Source: Clostridia bacterium
GTDB taxonomy: Bacteria > Bacillota > Clostridia > Oscillospirales > Acutalibacteraceae
Length of the DNA: 32,333 bases
Assembly (NCBI GenBank): GCA_017443805.1
Contig: JAFSXY010000044.1
Location: 1 to 32,333, forward strand
Direction of reading: 5' to 3'
Under the pieces are notes generated by a model, which saw only the letters and a list, made by a program, of their open reading frames with translations, was not told where the DNA came from and ran no database searches. The position numbers were made by a program, and so were the translations under genes. Of this stretch, positions 21,376 to 30,345 are shown piece by piece; position 1 is the stretch's first letter; each line of letters begins with the position of its first letter.

Positions 21376-21864
21376 ATGGTGATCTTAGGAATCGATCCCG
21401 GCTATGCAATTGTCGGTTACGGACTGATCAAATATGAGGCAAACCGCTTTGGCGTCGTCGATTTCGGCGCGATCACAACGCCTGCGAATATGCCGTTCCC
21501 GGACCGCCTGCAGTCCATTTACACGGATCTTTGTTTTTTGTTTGAGAAACACCGGCCGGATGCGCTGTCCATTGAAAAGCTGTTCTTCAACACAAATCAG
21601 AAAACTGCGATCGACGTGGCGCAGGCGCGGGGCGTCGTTTTGCTGACGGCAAAGATAAACAACGTGCCGATTTTTGAATATACGCCTTTGCAGGTCAAAC
21701 AGAGTGTGGTCGGCTACGGCAGAGCGGAGAAAAAACAAGTGCAGGAAATGACAAGGCAGCTTTTGGGACTCTCGGCGGTCCCGAAACCGGACGATACGGC
21801 CGACGCGCTGGCGATGGCGATCTGTCATGCGCACTGCAGCGGATCTTTGTTCCTAAATCGGTAA
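21376..21864 (+). CDS. ruvC: Holliday junction resolvase RuvC
   Basis: 162 aa. The RNase H-fold acidic tetrad is present: D7 (ILGIDPGY), E67 (SIEKLFFNTN), and D140 and D143 (PDDTADALAMA). RuvC cleaves Holliday junctions that RuvAB has branch-migrated. Length matches the family (about 160-175). The ribosome site before ATG 21376 is weak (GACAGGG). ruvA follows 33 bp later and ruvB next, so the full RuvABC resolvasome is encoded together, as in many bacteria with RuvC. It is read from the promoter 40-68 bases upstream. Confidence 0.96.
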   Translation: MVILGIDPGYAIVGYGLIKYEANRFGVVDFGAITTPANMPFPDRLQSIYTDLCFLFEKHRPDALSIEKLFFNTNQKTAIDVAQARGVVLLTAKINNVPIFEYTPLQVKQSVVGYGRAEKKQVQEMTRQLLGLSAVPKPDDTADALAMAICHAHCSGSLFLNR

Positions 21865-21897
21865 CACCCGGCATTTTGAAAAGAAGGAAGACAGGAT

Positions 21898-22506
21898 ATG
21901 TTTTATTCATTAACCGGCGAGGTCGTTTTTTTCGATCAGAGTTTTATTGCACTTTCCTGCGCGGGCGTTGCCTATAAATGTATGACGACGCTCAATACGC
22001 TGCAGAAATGTGCCGCTGTCGGCGATACGGTCACGCTTTATACGTATCTTTCCGTTTCCGAAAACGGCGTCGAGCTGTTCGGCTTCGCGGATGCGGAGGA
22101 GCTGGAATTTTTTAAGCTGTTGATCGGCGTTTCGGGCGTCGGGCCGAAGGCTGCGGTCGCCGTGCTGTCACAGCACACGCCCGCGTCTCTTTCGCTTGCC
22201 GTCGCTTCCGGCGACGTGAAAGCCATCACGCGCGCGCAGGGCGTGGGGCCGAAGATCGCGCAGCGGATCGTGCTGGAGCTAAAGGACAAAATGACAAAGC
22301 TTGCGCCGCGGGAAATATCCTCTGCCAGTCTTTCGGTTCAGTCTGGAGGCAGCTTCGGCGGCAATATCCCGGAGGCGGTCAGCGCGCTGACTGCGCTCGG
22401 GTTTTCCGGCTCGGACGCTTCTGCGGCGCTTTCCGATCTTGACGCTTCGCTGCCGGTGGAGGAATTGATCAAACAGGGGCTGCGGCTCCTTTCAAGGGGG
22501 ATATAA
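21898..22506 (+). CDS. ruvA: Holliday junction DNA helicase subunit RuvA
   Basis: 202 aa. N-terminal OB domain (MFYSLTGEVVFFDQSFIAL), the acidic-pin region FGFADAEELEFFKLL, two helix-hairpin-helix motifs (VSGVGPKAAVAVLSQ and AQGVGPKIAQRIVLELKDK), then a C-terminal domain (ALTALGFSGSDASAALSD) that contacts RuvB. It binds four-way junctions as a tetramer and recruits RuvB. Length is normal. The gene is 33 bp after ruvC and 6 bp before ruvB, within one transcript. Confidence 0.96.
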   Translation: MFYSLTGEVVFFDQSFIALSCAGVAYKCMTTLNTLQKCAAVGDTVTLYTYLSVSENGVELFGFADAEELEFFKLLIGVSGVGPKAAVAVLSQHTPASLSLAVASGDVKAITRAQGVGPKIAQRIVLELKDKMTKLAPREISSASLSVQSGGSFGGNIPEAVSALTALGFSGSDASAALSDLDASLPVEELIKQGLRLLSRGI

Positions 22507-22512
22507 CAGACG

Positions 22513-23550
22513 ATGGCCATTCAGTCTTACGAGGACGACGATTACAGACTCGCGTCTCCCGATTATCAGCCGACGGACGTTGATATTGAAATATCCCTGC
22601 GCCCGAAAACGCTGGATGAGTATATCGGGCAAAAGAAAGTTAAGGATAATCTTGACGTTTATATTAAGGCAGCGCTGCTGCGAAGCGAGCCGCTGGATCA
22701 CGTATTGCTTTACGGCCCGCCAGGCCTGGGCAAAACGACGCTTGCGGGTATTATTGCAAACACCATGGGCACGCAGATCCGCATCACGTCCGGCCCGGCG
22801 ATCGAAAAGCCCGGCGATCTCGCTGCGCTTCTGACCAATCTCGGCGCGGGCGACGTTCTTTTTGTAGATGAGATCCACAGGCTTTCCAGAAGCGTGGAGG
22901 AAGTCCTGTACCCCGCCATGGAGGACAGGGCGATCGATATCATCATCGGCAAAGGCCCTTCCGCACGTTCCATCCGTCTGGATCTGCAGCCGTTTACGCT
23001 GGTTGGCGCGACCACGCGCGCCGGAAGCCTGAGCGCGCCGCTCCGGGACCGTTTCGGTATGCTGCTCCGGTTGGAGCTATATACGCCGGAGGAGCTTGCG
23101 CAGATCGTAAAACGCAGCGCGCGGATCATGGGGATCGAAATCGATGAGGAGGGCGCCATAGAGATCGCTTCCCGTTCCCGCGGTACGCCGCGAATTGCAA
23201 ACCGTCTGCTAAAGAGGGCGCGGGACTTTGCGCAGGTGATCGGCAGCGGCTGTATTACGCTGGAGGACGCAAGACAGGCGCTTGCACGGATGGAGATCGA
23301 CGAGCTGGGGCTTGACAATATCGACCGCAGGATCCTAACGACAATGATCCGGAATTTCAACGGCGGTCCCGTCGGCCTTGAAACGATCGCGGCGTCGATC
23401 GGCGAGGAAGCCGTTACGATCGAAGACGTATATGAACCGTATCTGATGCAGGTCGGTTTCCTTGCACGCACGCAGCGCGGACGGACCGTGACGGACGCCG
23501 CCTATGCGCATCTCGGTTTGCCGCTTCCCACCAGACAATTAAATTTTTGA
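22513..23550 (+). CDS. ruvB: Holliday junction DNA helicase ATPase RuvB
   Basis: 345 aa. AAA+ ATPase with Walker A GPPGLGKT at residues 68-75, Walker B VDEIH at 118-122, the sensor region [18 protein letters not shown] with arginine finger, and a C-terminal winged helix ([20 protein letters not shown]). It drives branch migration with RuvA. Length and motifs are standard. ATG 22513 lies 6 bp after the ruvA stop; the AAGGGGG at the end of ruvA is the likely ribosome site. The next gene, glmM, is 15 bp downstream. Confidence 0.97.
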   Translation: MAIQSYEDDDYRLASPDYQPTDVDIEISLRPKTLDEYIGQKKVKDNLDVYIKAALLRSEPLDHVLLYGPPGLGKTTLAGIIANTMGTQIRITSGPAIEKPGDLAALLTNLGAGDVLFVDEIHRLSRSVEEVLYPAMEDRAIDIIIGKGPSARSIRLDLQPFTLVGATTRAGSLSAPLRDRFGMLLRLELYTPEELAQIVKRSARIMGIEIDEEGAIEIASRSRGTPRIANRLLKRARDFAQVIGSGCITLEDARQALARMEIDELGLDNIDRRILTTMIRNFNGGPVGLETIAASIGEEAVTIEDVYEPYLMQVGFLARTQRGRTVTDAAYAHLGLPLPTRQLNF

Positions 23551-23565
23551 TACAGGAGGTTCGTT

Positions 23566-24918
23566 ATGGGCAGATTGTTCGGCACGGACGGTGCCAGAGG
23601 AATTGCGAATACGGAAATAAGCTGTGAGCTTGCCATGAAGATCGGCAGAGCGACGGCGATGGTATTAGGGGAGAATTCCGAAAACAGAAGGCTGAAAGTG
23701 CTGATCGGCACAGACACGCGGAAATCCGCCGATATGCTTGCCGGCGCGATCGCCGCGGGCTTTTGCTCCGTCGGAAGCGACGTCCTGCTGCTCGGCGTTG
23801 TGCCTACGCCTGCCGTAGCGTTTTTGGTCAAGGAGTATTCCTACGATGCGGGCGTGATGATCTCCGCGTCGCATAACCCCTGTGAATATAACGGTATCAA
23901 GATCTTCCGTTCCAACGGCTATAAGCTGCCTGACGAGCTGGAAGAGCGCATCGAGGCGATCATTCTGGACGAGATTCTGCCGCCGCCGCTGAAGGTCGGT
24001 GGGGAAGTCGGTTCCATCACCTCCGGCAAGAACGCGGTAAAGGATTATATCGCGCATATCGAGAGCACCGCAGTCGCCCATTTTTACGGAAAGCGGATCG
24101 CGCTGGATTGCGCAAACGGTTCCGCTTCCGTTACGGCGAACGAGCTGTTCCGTAAGCTCGGCGCGGAATGTACGGTCATCAACTGCCGCCCGGACGGCGT
24201 CAATATCAACTTGAACTGCGGCTCTACGCATATCGAACAGCTGCAGGAATATGTAAAAAACAACGGCTTTGAAATCGGTTTTGCCTTTGACGGCGACGCC
24301 GACCGTCTGCTTTGCGTGGACGAGGACGGCAACCTTGTGGACGGCGATAAGATCATGGCGATCTGCGCAAAGGCCATGAAAGAGCAGGGCAGGCTGAACG
24401 CCAATACGCTTGTGACCACGGTCATGAGCAACATGGGCCTGTTTGCTTTCTGCGATAAAAACGGCATCAAGTGCGAAAAGACCAAAGTCGGCGACCGCTA
24501 CGTTCTGGAACGGATGCTGGAGGGCGGCTTTCATATCGGCGGCGAACAGTCCGGCCACGTGATCTTCCTGGATCACGCCACAACGGGCGACGGCCAGCTG
24601 ACCGCCGTGCAGCTGCTGAACGTGATCCGATCCACCGGAAAGTCCTTAAAGGAGCTCGCTTCCGAAATCGAGATCTTCCCGCAGGTCTTGATCAACGTGA
24701 AGGTTTCCACGCTCGGCAAGCTCCGTCTGTTTGAGGATCGGGAGATCAAAATTGCCGTGGAAGAAGCCGAAAAAGAACTGGGCGATTCCGGAAGAGTGCT
24801 GATCCGCGCATCGGGAACCGAGCCGCTTGTCCGCGTCATGCTGGAAGGCAGAGAAAAACAACAGATCGCGCGTTTGGCCGAGCAGATCGCAGAAGTCGTG
24901 CGGGAGAGGCTGATATAA
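23566..24918 (+). CDS. glmM: phosphoglucosamine mutase
   Basis: 450 aa; ATG 23566 after AGGAGG. Four-domain phosphohexomutase converting glucosamine-6-phosphate to glucosamine-1-phosphate for UDP-GlcNAc and wall synthesis. The N-terminal GTDGARGIAN is at residues 6-15, the phosphoserine loop ISASHNP has Ser102, the metal loop FDGDADRLL lies near 242, the sugar loop GEQSGH near 325, and the C-terminal phosphate loop RASGTEPLVRVM near 423. Length is normal. Its TAA overlaps the ATG of the methyltransferase gene by one base, implying coupling. The ruvB-glmM neighbourhood is not a pathway link and may reflect shared transcription only. Confidence 0.96.
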   Translation: MGRLFGTDGARGIANTEISCELAMKIGRATAMVLGENSENRRLKVLIGTDTRKSADMLAGAIAAGFCSVGSDVLLLGVVPTPAVAFLVKEYSYDAGVMISASHNPCEYNGIKIFRSNGYKLPDELEERIEAIILDEILPPPLKVGGEVGSITSGKNAVKDYIAHIESTAVAHFYGKRIALDCANGSASVTANELFRKLGAECTVINCRPDGVNINLNCGSTHIEQLQEYVKNNGFEIGFAFDGDADRLLCVDEDGNLVDGDKIMAICAKAMKEQGRLNANTLVTTVMSNMGLFAFCDKNGIKCEKTKVGDRYVLERMLEGGFHIGGEQSGHVIFLDHATTGDGQLTAVQLLNVIRSTGKSLKELASEIEIFPQVLINVKVSTLGKLRLFEDREIKIAVEEAEKELGDSGRVLIRASGTEPLVRVMLEGREKQQIARLAEQIAEVVRERLI

Positions 24919-25781
24919 TGCGCATCGCCGATCAATGGACCGATTACGAGCTGATCGACTGTGCAAACGGGGAACGCCTGGAGCGCTGGGGCGATAAGAT
25001 CCTGATCCGTCCGGATCCGCAGATCATCTGGTCCCCGGAAAAACAGAACCCGTTATGGTTTACAGCCCATGCGCGGTATCACCGTTCCAACACCGGCGGC
25101 GGCAGCTGGGAGCTTTATAAAGCCCTGCCGGATAAATGGACGCTCGGTTACGGCCAAAACCGTTTTCAAGTAAAAACCATGGGGTTTAAGCACACCGGGC
25201 TTTTCCCTGAACAGGCGGTCAACTGGGATATGACTGCCCGTATCATTCAAAATGCGGGCAGGGAGGTAAAGGTATTAAATCTGTTTGCCTACACCGGCGG
25301 CGCAACGGTCAACGCGCTGCAGGCCGGGGCGAGCGTTACACATGTTGACGCCGCCAAAGGAATGGTGCAGTGGGCAAAGGAAAACGCCGCGCTCTCCGGC
25401 GTGGCGGACGGCAAAGTCCGCTGGCTGGTGGACGACTGCAAGAAATTTGCAGAGCGGGAAATACGCCGCGGCAATACGTACGATATCATTATTATGGATC
25501 CGCCGTCCTACGGCCGCGGCCCGGGCGGCGAGGTTTGGAAGCTGGAAGATGAGATTTACGGGCTGTGCAGCCTGTGTGTGGAGTTGTTGAGCGGCGACCC
25601 GCTGCTGTTTTTGATCAATTCCTATACCACAGGACTGTCCCCCGCAGTGATGCGCTATATCCTCGGCGTTCTGCTGCTTCCGAAATTCGGCGGCAGCGTG
25701 GAGGCCGACGAGATCGGGCTGCCGGTCACGCAGACAGGGCTTATACTGCCCAGCGGCGCGTCGGCATTTTGGCGAAAATGA
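24918..25781 (+). CDS. class I SAM-dependent methyltransferase (RlmI-like catalytic domain)
   Basis: 287 aa, ATG 24918 overlapping the glmM stop. Motif I is NLFAYTGGA (121-129), the acidic ribose-binding residue is in VDAAKGM (143-149), and the catalytic-type motif DPPSYGRG lies at 194-201. This set, with the N-terminal YGQNRFQVKTMG region, fits COG1092-like RNA methyltransferases that act on rRNA bases. The N-terminal PUA domain of RlmI is missing, which is typical of a shorter subgroup. The exact target is unknown. The next gene, ecfA1, begins 13 bp downstream. Confidence 0.82.
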   Translation: MRIADQWTDYELIDCANGERLERWGDKILIRPDPQIIWSPEKQNPLWFTAHARYHRSNTGGGSWELYKALPDKWTLGYGQNRFQVKTMGFKHTGLFPEQAVNWDMTARIIQNAGREVKVLNLFAYTGGATVNALQAGASVTHVDAAKGMVQWAKENAALSGVADGKVRWLVDDCKKFAEREIRRGNTYDIIIMDPPSYGRGPGGEVWKLEDEIYGLCSLCVELLSGDPLLFLINSYTTGLSPAVMRYILGVLLLPKFGGSVEADEIGLPVTQTGLILPSGASAFWRK

Positions 25782-25794
25782 ATTTGGAGTAAAG

Positions 25795-26649
25795 ATGGAA
25801 CAGGATACCCTGCTGAAGTTTGAAAACGTTTCCTATACCTATGAGGAAGAGGAAGAAAACAACAGACTTGCCGTTCGGAACATTTCGTTTGAAATCAAAA
25901 AGGGCGAGTTTATTGTCGTCCTCGGTCACAACGGCTCCGGCAAGTCCACGATCGCAAAACTGTCCAATTCCATCTATCTTCCCACGTCCGGACGGGTGCT
26001 TGTGGACGGGATGGATACGTCCGTGGAAGAGAATGAGATTCCCTGTCGGAAAAAGATCGGCGTCGTGTTCCAAAACCCGGACAATCAGATCGTTGCTTCC
26101 ATTGTGGAAGAGGACGTCGCGTTCGGCCCGGAAAACTTAAATTTGCCGCAGAAAGAGATCCGTGCGCGCGTAGACGAGGCGCTGAAGGCCGTCGGCATGT
26201 ACGAGTACCGTCTGCATGAAACGCACCGTCTTTCCGGCGGACAGAAACAGCGCGTTGCCATCGCCGGCATCATTGCCATGCGGCCCGCGGGGATCGTATT
26301 GGACGAACCCACGGCGATGCTGGACCCCAAAGGACGCGCGGATATACTGGAAACCGTGCACACGCTGAACAAAGAGCTTGGTATGACAGTCGTGCTGATC
26401 ACGCATTTTATGGAAGAGGCGCTTCATGCGGACAGGATTTTCGTGATCAATGACGCCGTTGTTGAACGCACGGGCACGCCGGACGAGATTTTTTCGGACG
26501 CCGCGTTTCTGGAAACCTGCGGGCTGGAGCTGCCGGATACCGCAAAGCTCTGTCTATTGTTGAAAAAAAGAGGCGTATCTCTTCCTGACCGGATCTTTAC
26601 GCCTGAGGCGCTGATCGAAGAACTTGTCAGACAAACCGAAAGAGCTTAA
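25795..26649 (+). CDS. ecfA1: energy-coupling factor transporter ATPase EcfA1
   Basis: 284 aa; ATG 25795 after TTGGAG. ABC ATPase: Walker A GHNGSGKS at residues 44-51, Q-loop VVFQNPDNQIVAS, signature LSGGQKQRVAIAG, Walker B GIVLDEPTAMLDP near 165-177, and switch His in LITHFM. It hydrolyses ATP to drive vitamin uptake with EcfA2 and EcfT. The ecfA1-ecfA2-ecfT-truA order is a conserved Firmicutes cluster, which supports the assignment. The ecfA2 gene starts 4 bp after this stop. Substrate specificity is set by separate S components; one is at 8680-9279. Confidence 0.93.
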   Translation: MEQDTLLKFENVSYTYEEEEENNRLAVRNISFEIKKGEFIVVLGHNGSGKSTIAKLSNSIYLPTSGRVLVDGMDTSVEENEIPCRKKIGVVFQNPDNQIVASIVEEDVAFGPENLNLPQKEIRARVDEALKAVGMYEYRLHETHRLSGGQKQRVAIAGIIAMRPAGIVLDEPTAMLDPKGRADILETVHTLNKELGMTVVLITHFMEEALHADRIFVINDAVVERTGTPDEIFSDAAFLETCGLELPDTAKLCLLLKKRGVSLPDRIFTPEALIEELVRQTERA

Positions 26650-26653
26650 ATCT

Positions 26654-27517
26654 ATGTCATTGCTTGAAGTCAAAAATCTGTCTTTTGGTTATTCAAGGGC
26701 GACCCCCTTTGAAATACAGGCCTTAAAAGACGTCAGTTTTAATATAGACGAGGGAGAGCTCGTCAGCGTGATCGGCCATACGGGTTCCGGAAAAAGCACG
26801 CTGATGCAGATGTTAAACGCGCTGTTGACGCCGGAGCAGGGCGAAGTGTTGCTGGAGGGAAAAAACATCCATGAAAGCAAGACCTCCGCTTATGAGGCGC
26901 GTTTTAGAGTCGGGCTCTGCTTTCAGTATCCGGAATATCAGCTGTTTTGCGAGACCTGCGCAGAGGATATCGCTTTCGGCCCGAAAAACATGGGGCTGCC
27001 GCCGGATGAGATACGGGAACGGGTAAAACAGGCCGCCCGCTTCGTCGGATTGGATGAGGCGTTGCTGGATCACTCTCCCTTTGATCTTTCCGGCGGACAA
27101 AAAAGGCGCTGCGCGATTGCGGGCGTGATGGCAATGCGGCCGAAGATCCTGATTTTGGATGAACCCACCGCAGGGCTGGACCCCGCGGGCAGGAGCGCGG
27201 TGCTGGATATGATTTTACATTATCGGCAGGAGACCGGCGCAACCGTGATCATCGTGACGCACAGCATGGAGATCGCCGCCGCCGTCTCGGACCGTATCCT
27301 TGTTCTCAATCAGGGCGCGCTTGTATTTGACAGTACGCCCGCGGAGATCTTTTCACATTATGAAGCGCTTGTTTCCATGGGGTTGAACGTGCCGTCCTTT
27401 ACAAAAATCATCTATGCGCTGCAAAAACGCGGCCTGCACGTACAAAACGCCTATACCGCGCAGGCGGCCGCAGACGCTATTTGTGCCATGCTGCACGCGG
27501 AGGAGACAAGCCCATGA
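26654..27517 (+). CDS. ecfA2: energy-coupling factor transporter ATPase EcfA2
   Basis: 287 aa from ATG 26654 (MSLLEVKNLSFGY); longer frames start inside ecfA1. Walker A GHTGSGKS at residues 41-48, Q-loop CFQYPEYQLFCET, signature DLSGGQKRRCAIAGV, Walker B LILDEPTAGLDP and H-loop VTHSM. The Q-loop FQYPEYQLF is characteristic of the second ECF ATPase. It pairs with EcfA1. The stop overlaps the ecfT start (ATGA), so the two are coupled. No strong ribosome site precedes it, in keeping with coupling from ecfA1. Confidence 0.93.
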   Translation: MSLLEVKNLSFGYSRATPFEIQALKDVSFNIDEGELVSVIGHTGSGKSTLMQMLNALLTPEQGEVLLEGKNIHESKTSAYEARFRVGLCFQYPEYQLFCETCAEDIAFGPKNMGLPPDEIRERVKQAARFVGLDEALLDHSPFDLSGGQKRRCAIAGVMAMRPKILILDEPTAGLDPAGRSAVLDMILHYRQETGATVIIVTHSMEIAAAVSDRILVLNQGALVFDSTPAEIFSHYEALVSMGLNVPSFTKIIYALQKRGLHVQNAYTAQAAADAICAMLHAEETSP

Positions 27518-28359
27518 TCAAGGATATTACGATCGGCCAGTTTTTTCCGGGCAGCTCCCCGATCCACAAGCTGGACCCGCGCGCCAAAATTCTGATTTTA
27601 CTTGTATATATCATTACGCTGTTTTTGGTCAAAAACTTTTTCTCTCTTTTGCTGCTGTTTTTGTTTTCCTTCATTTGCGTTTTGATTTCAAAAATTTCCG
27701 CGAAATCCGTTTGGAAAAGCATCCGCGCGCTGATTTTTATTGTGATCTTTACTGCGGTTTTACAGATCGTTTATAACAAAAACGGCACGGTATTATTAAA
27801 ACCCTTTCCGCAGTTTGATTTTTGTATTACCTCCGGCGGCGTATTTACCGCGGTCTTTCTGGTGCTGCGCATTATTGCGCTGATCCTGCTGAGTTCTCTT
27901 CTCACCTATACGACGTCGCCGACCATGCTGACGGATGCGATCGAACGGCTGCTTTCTCCGTTAAAGCTTTTTCACATCAAGGTGCATTCCCTTGCGATGA
28001 TGATGACGATCGCCCTGCGTTTTATTCCGACGCTGATCCGGGAGATCGACATTATCATGAGCGCGCAGAAAGCGCGCGGCGCAAAGCTGGACGCCGGCAA
28101 ATTCGGTGAAAGGATCAAGGCACTGATCTCCGTGTTCGTTCCGCTTTTTGTGTCGTCTTTCCGCCGTGCCGCCGAGCTTGCGGTCGCAATGGAGTGCCGC
28201 TGTTACACGGACGGCGCAAACCGCAGCAGATTAAAGGTCATGCGTTTTGCTCTGCGTGATTATCTTGCATTTTTCATTTGCGCCGTAATTTTTGCCGGCG
28301 CGCTGGTTGTAAACTACGTTCCGCTCTGTCAGTCTCTGCTGTTTGAGAGGGTTATTTAA
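27514..28359 (+). CDS. ecfT: energy-coupling factor transporter transmembrane protein EcfT
   Basis: 281 aa from ATG 27514, overlapping ecfA2 by 4 bp. About five membrane segments, the first at residues 26-56, with the N-terminal LDPRAKILI hallmark. The cytoplasmic coupling helices are around ALRFIPTLIREIDIIMSAQKARGA (Ala-Arg-Gly at 187-189) and AMECRCY (228-230). In the second motif the usual Ala-Arg-Gly is Cys-Arg-Cys, with the arginine kept. EcfT links the ATPases to interchangeable S components. truA begins immediately after its stop. Confidence 0.92.
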   Translation: MIKDITIGQFFPGSSPIHKLDPRAKILILLVYIITLFLVKNFFSLLLLFLFSFICVLISKISAKSVWKSIRALIFIVIFTAVLQIVYNKNGTVLLKPFPQFDFCITSGGVFTAVFLVLRIIALILLSSLLTYTTSPTMLTDAIERLLSPLKLFHIKVHSLAMMMTIALRFIPTLIREIDIIMSAQKARGAKLDAGKFGERIKALISVFVPLFVSSFRRAAELAVAMECRCYTDGANRSRLKVMRFALRDYLAFFICAVIFAGALVVNYVPLCQSLLFERVI

Positions 28360-28360
28360 G

Positions 28361-29092
28361 ATGAATTATCTGATCACGTTGATGTTTGACGGCACGAAGT
28401 ACCACGGCTGGCAACGGCAGAAAAACGCGCTTTCCGTGCAGGAGGTCGTTGAAAACGCCGTAACTTCACTCTTTGGGGAAAAGTGTACGGTTTGCGGCTG
28501 CAGCCGTACGGATACCGGCGTACACGCCAATGAATTTGCCGCAAATTTTATTGTGCAAAAACAGCTTTCGCCGAAAAGCGTCGTTTCCGGTCTGAATTTT
28601 TTTCTGCCGGACGATATCGCCGTAAAGGACTGTACGGAAGTGCCGCCGGATTTCAACGCGCGTTTCAGCTGCAAGTCCAAAGAATATATCTATAAAATCT
28701 ATAATTCGGAGCTCCGTAATCCGTTTTACGTGAACAGGGCGCTTTTCTACCGATATCGGCTGGACGAGGCTTTCCTGGACCGGCAGGCGCAGGCGTTTGT
28801 CGGCATGCATGATTTTTCCGCCGTACGCGCGGAGGGCTCTACCGTAAAAACGACGGTGCGCACCGTTCTGCATGCGGGTGTGGAACGTTACGGGGACGAA
28901 GTGCTTTTCCGGTTTGAAGCGGACGGTTTTTTATATAACATGGTTCGGATCATGTCCGGAACGCTGATTTATATTTCGGAAGGTAAGATCCCCGCGGACT
29001 CTGTTGCGGATATCATTCAATCAAAAAACAGGCTTCGCGCAGGTAAGACGCTGCCGCCGGAGGGATTGTATCTCAACCGGGTGCGGTTTTAG
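28361..29092 (+). CDS. truA: tRNA pseudouridine(38-40) synthase
   Basis: 243 aa from ATG 28361 (MNYLITLMFDGTKYHGWQRQ). Catalytic Asp51 lies in the SRTDTGVHA motif (48-56). The C-terminal part has MHDFSAVRAEGS and GDEVLFRFEADGFLYNMVRIM with the conserved MVR. TruA modifies uridines 38-40 of the anticodon arm. Length is normal (about 245). The stop of ecfT is 1 bp before the ATG, so translation is probably coupled. It ends 14 bp before the DUF5711-like gene. Confidence 0.95.
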   Translation: MNYLITLMFDGTKYHGWQRQKNALSVQEVVENAVTSLFGEKCTVCGCSRTDTGVHANEFAANFIVQKQLSPKSVVSGLNFFLPDDIAVKDCTEVPPDFNARFSCKSKEYIYKIYNSELRNPFYVNRALFYRYRLDEAFLDRQAQAFVGMHDFSAVRAEGSTVKTTVRTVLHAGVERYGDEVLFRFEADGFLYNMVRIMSGTLIYISEGKIPADSVADIIQSKNRLRAGKTLPPEGLYLNRVRF

Positions 29093-29106
29093 GAGGCGAA
29101 AAAAAC

Positions 29107-30291
29107 ATGGCTGAACATAAAAATAACGCTGCAACGGGCCGGAAAACGGCGCGGCAGGGAAGACTGTCCGTTTGGCGCGTGGCCGGCTTGACGGTCGTGA
29201 TCGTGCTTTTTATCGTTGCGGCCGCAGTGGTGCTCTCCGGCAGGGGCGGCGGAAAAAAAGGCAATGCTTCCTCTTCTGACGTTTTGCTTCAGACGCCGGT
29301 CTATGCGATCTCTGCGGAAAGCGTTTCCGATATGCAGGCGTTTGCCGGCCGGCTTGCCCTTTTGCGCTCTAACGATATTCTGTATCTGGACGAGTCCGGC
29401 AACGAAATTGCGGTCAACGAACATAAATACGATAATCCAGTTATGCTGACAGCCGGTAAAAATCTTCTTTTGTTTGACCGCGGCGGAGATGCTTTGCGCA
29501 TTGAGAAGAACGCGGACATTTTCAGCGAGATCAAGGTTACTGCACCGATCACCTGCGCCGATATCAATGCAAAAGGAACGTACGCCTACGTTTTGAATGC
29601 GGACGGTGGTTTTCAGTCGCATTTATATGTTTTCTCATATAAGGGGACCAAGCTGTTTGAGTGGGGCAGCGCTTCGGATTACGTACTCGGCGTCACGCTT
29701 TCGGAAAACGGCAGATACATCGTGGTGAATGAACTGCGTGTAGACAATGCGGAACACACTTCGCGCGTGATCTGCTTTAAGCTCGGTCGGGAGACGCCTG
29801 TGTTTTCCGCCGATTTTGCCGGCGTTACCGTATTTGAAACAAGGTTTGTTTCCGCAAAAAATGTAGTCGCGGTCTCGGACCGGGGCGTTTTCCGGATCAC
29901 CGGAGACGATACCTATGAAACCGTCAGGGAATATGCGCAGAATGAAATGAACGGCGTAAATACAGGGGAAGATAAAATAAATTTGCTGGTTTTAAATCTG
30001 TACGGAAATGAGAAAAATCCGGAGATCACGCTTTATGATAAGCGATTTAAGAAATCGAATGCTTTAACGCTGAACGCTTCCGTGACGTCGTTTTGTGTTT
30101 CCGGTTATAATGCGGCGGTCGTCAGCGGGGATACCGTGTATGCGTTGAATGCACATGCGATCGTCACGGGGCAGACGACGCTTTCCGAGACCTGCAGCAG
30201 ATTGGCGATTTCCGGAAAAAGGGTCTTTGTGCTGACCTCCGGCGGCGTCTGCAGCTTCCATGTATCCGCCATGACGGATCAGAGCGCTTGA
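29107..30291 (+). CDS. DUF5711-like membrane-anchored beta-propeller protein
   Basis: 394 aa; ATG 29107 after AGGAGG. The N-terminus is basic and cytoplasmic, with one membrane helix at about residues 26-44 (AGLTVVIVLFIVAAAVVLSG), then a long outer domain of repeated short strands such as SDVLLQTPVYAIS, ITCADINAKGTYAYVLNADG, VLGVTLSENGRYIVVNE, and VTSFCVSGYNAAVVSGDT. This is the pattern of a beta-propeller on the outside of the cell, and the domain matches my memory of DUF5711 proteins of clostridia. Function unknown. It lies between truA and a cvpA-like gene and is the last before the promoter at 30307. Confidence 0.72.
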   Translation: MAEHKNNAATGRKTARQGRLSVWRVAGLTVVIVLFIVAAAVVLSGRGGGKKGNASSSDVLLQTPVYAISAESVSDMQAFAGRLALLRSNDILYLDESGNEIAVNEHKYDNPVMLTAGKNLLLFDRGGDALRIEKNADIFSEIKVTAPITCADINAKGTYAYVLNADGGFQSHLYVFSYKGTKLFEWGSASDYVLGVTLSENGRYIVVNELRVDNAEHTSRVICFKLGRETPVFSADFAGVTVFETRFVSAKNVVAVSDRGVFRITGDDTYETVREYAQNEMNGVNTGEDKINLLVLNLYGNEKNPEITLYDKRFKKSNALTLNASVTSFCVSGYNAAVVSGDTVYALNAHAIVTGQTTLSETCSRLAISGKRVFVLTSGGVCSFHVSAMTDQSA

Positions 30292-30306
30292 ATATTTATG
30301 GTTTTT

Positions 30307-30335
30307 TTCAACTGTTTGTATTAGAATAATATAAT
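30307..30335 (+). promoter_or_regulatory. promoter of the cvpA-like gene
   Basis: TTCAAC (30307-30312), 17-bp spacer, TATAAT (30330-30335), 10 bases before the ATG. The -10 is consensus, the -35 is weak. With the start so close, the transcript would be nearly leaderless; the GAGGT at 30336-30340 would then be only partly transcribed, which lowers confidence. Confidence 0.4.
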
Positions 30336-30345
30336 GAGGTAGCCT

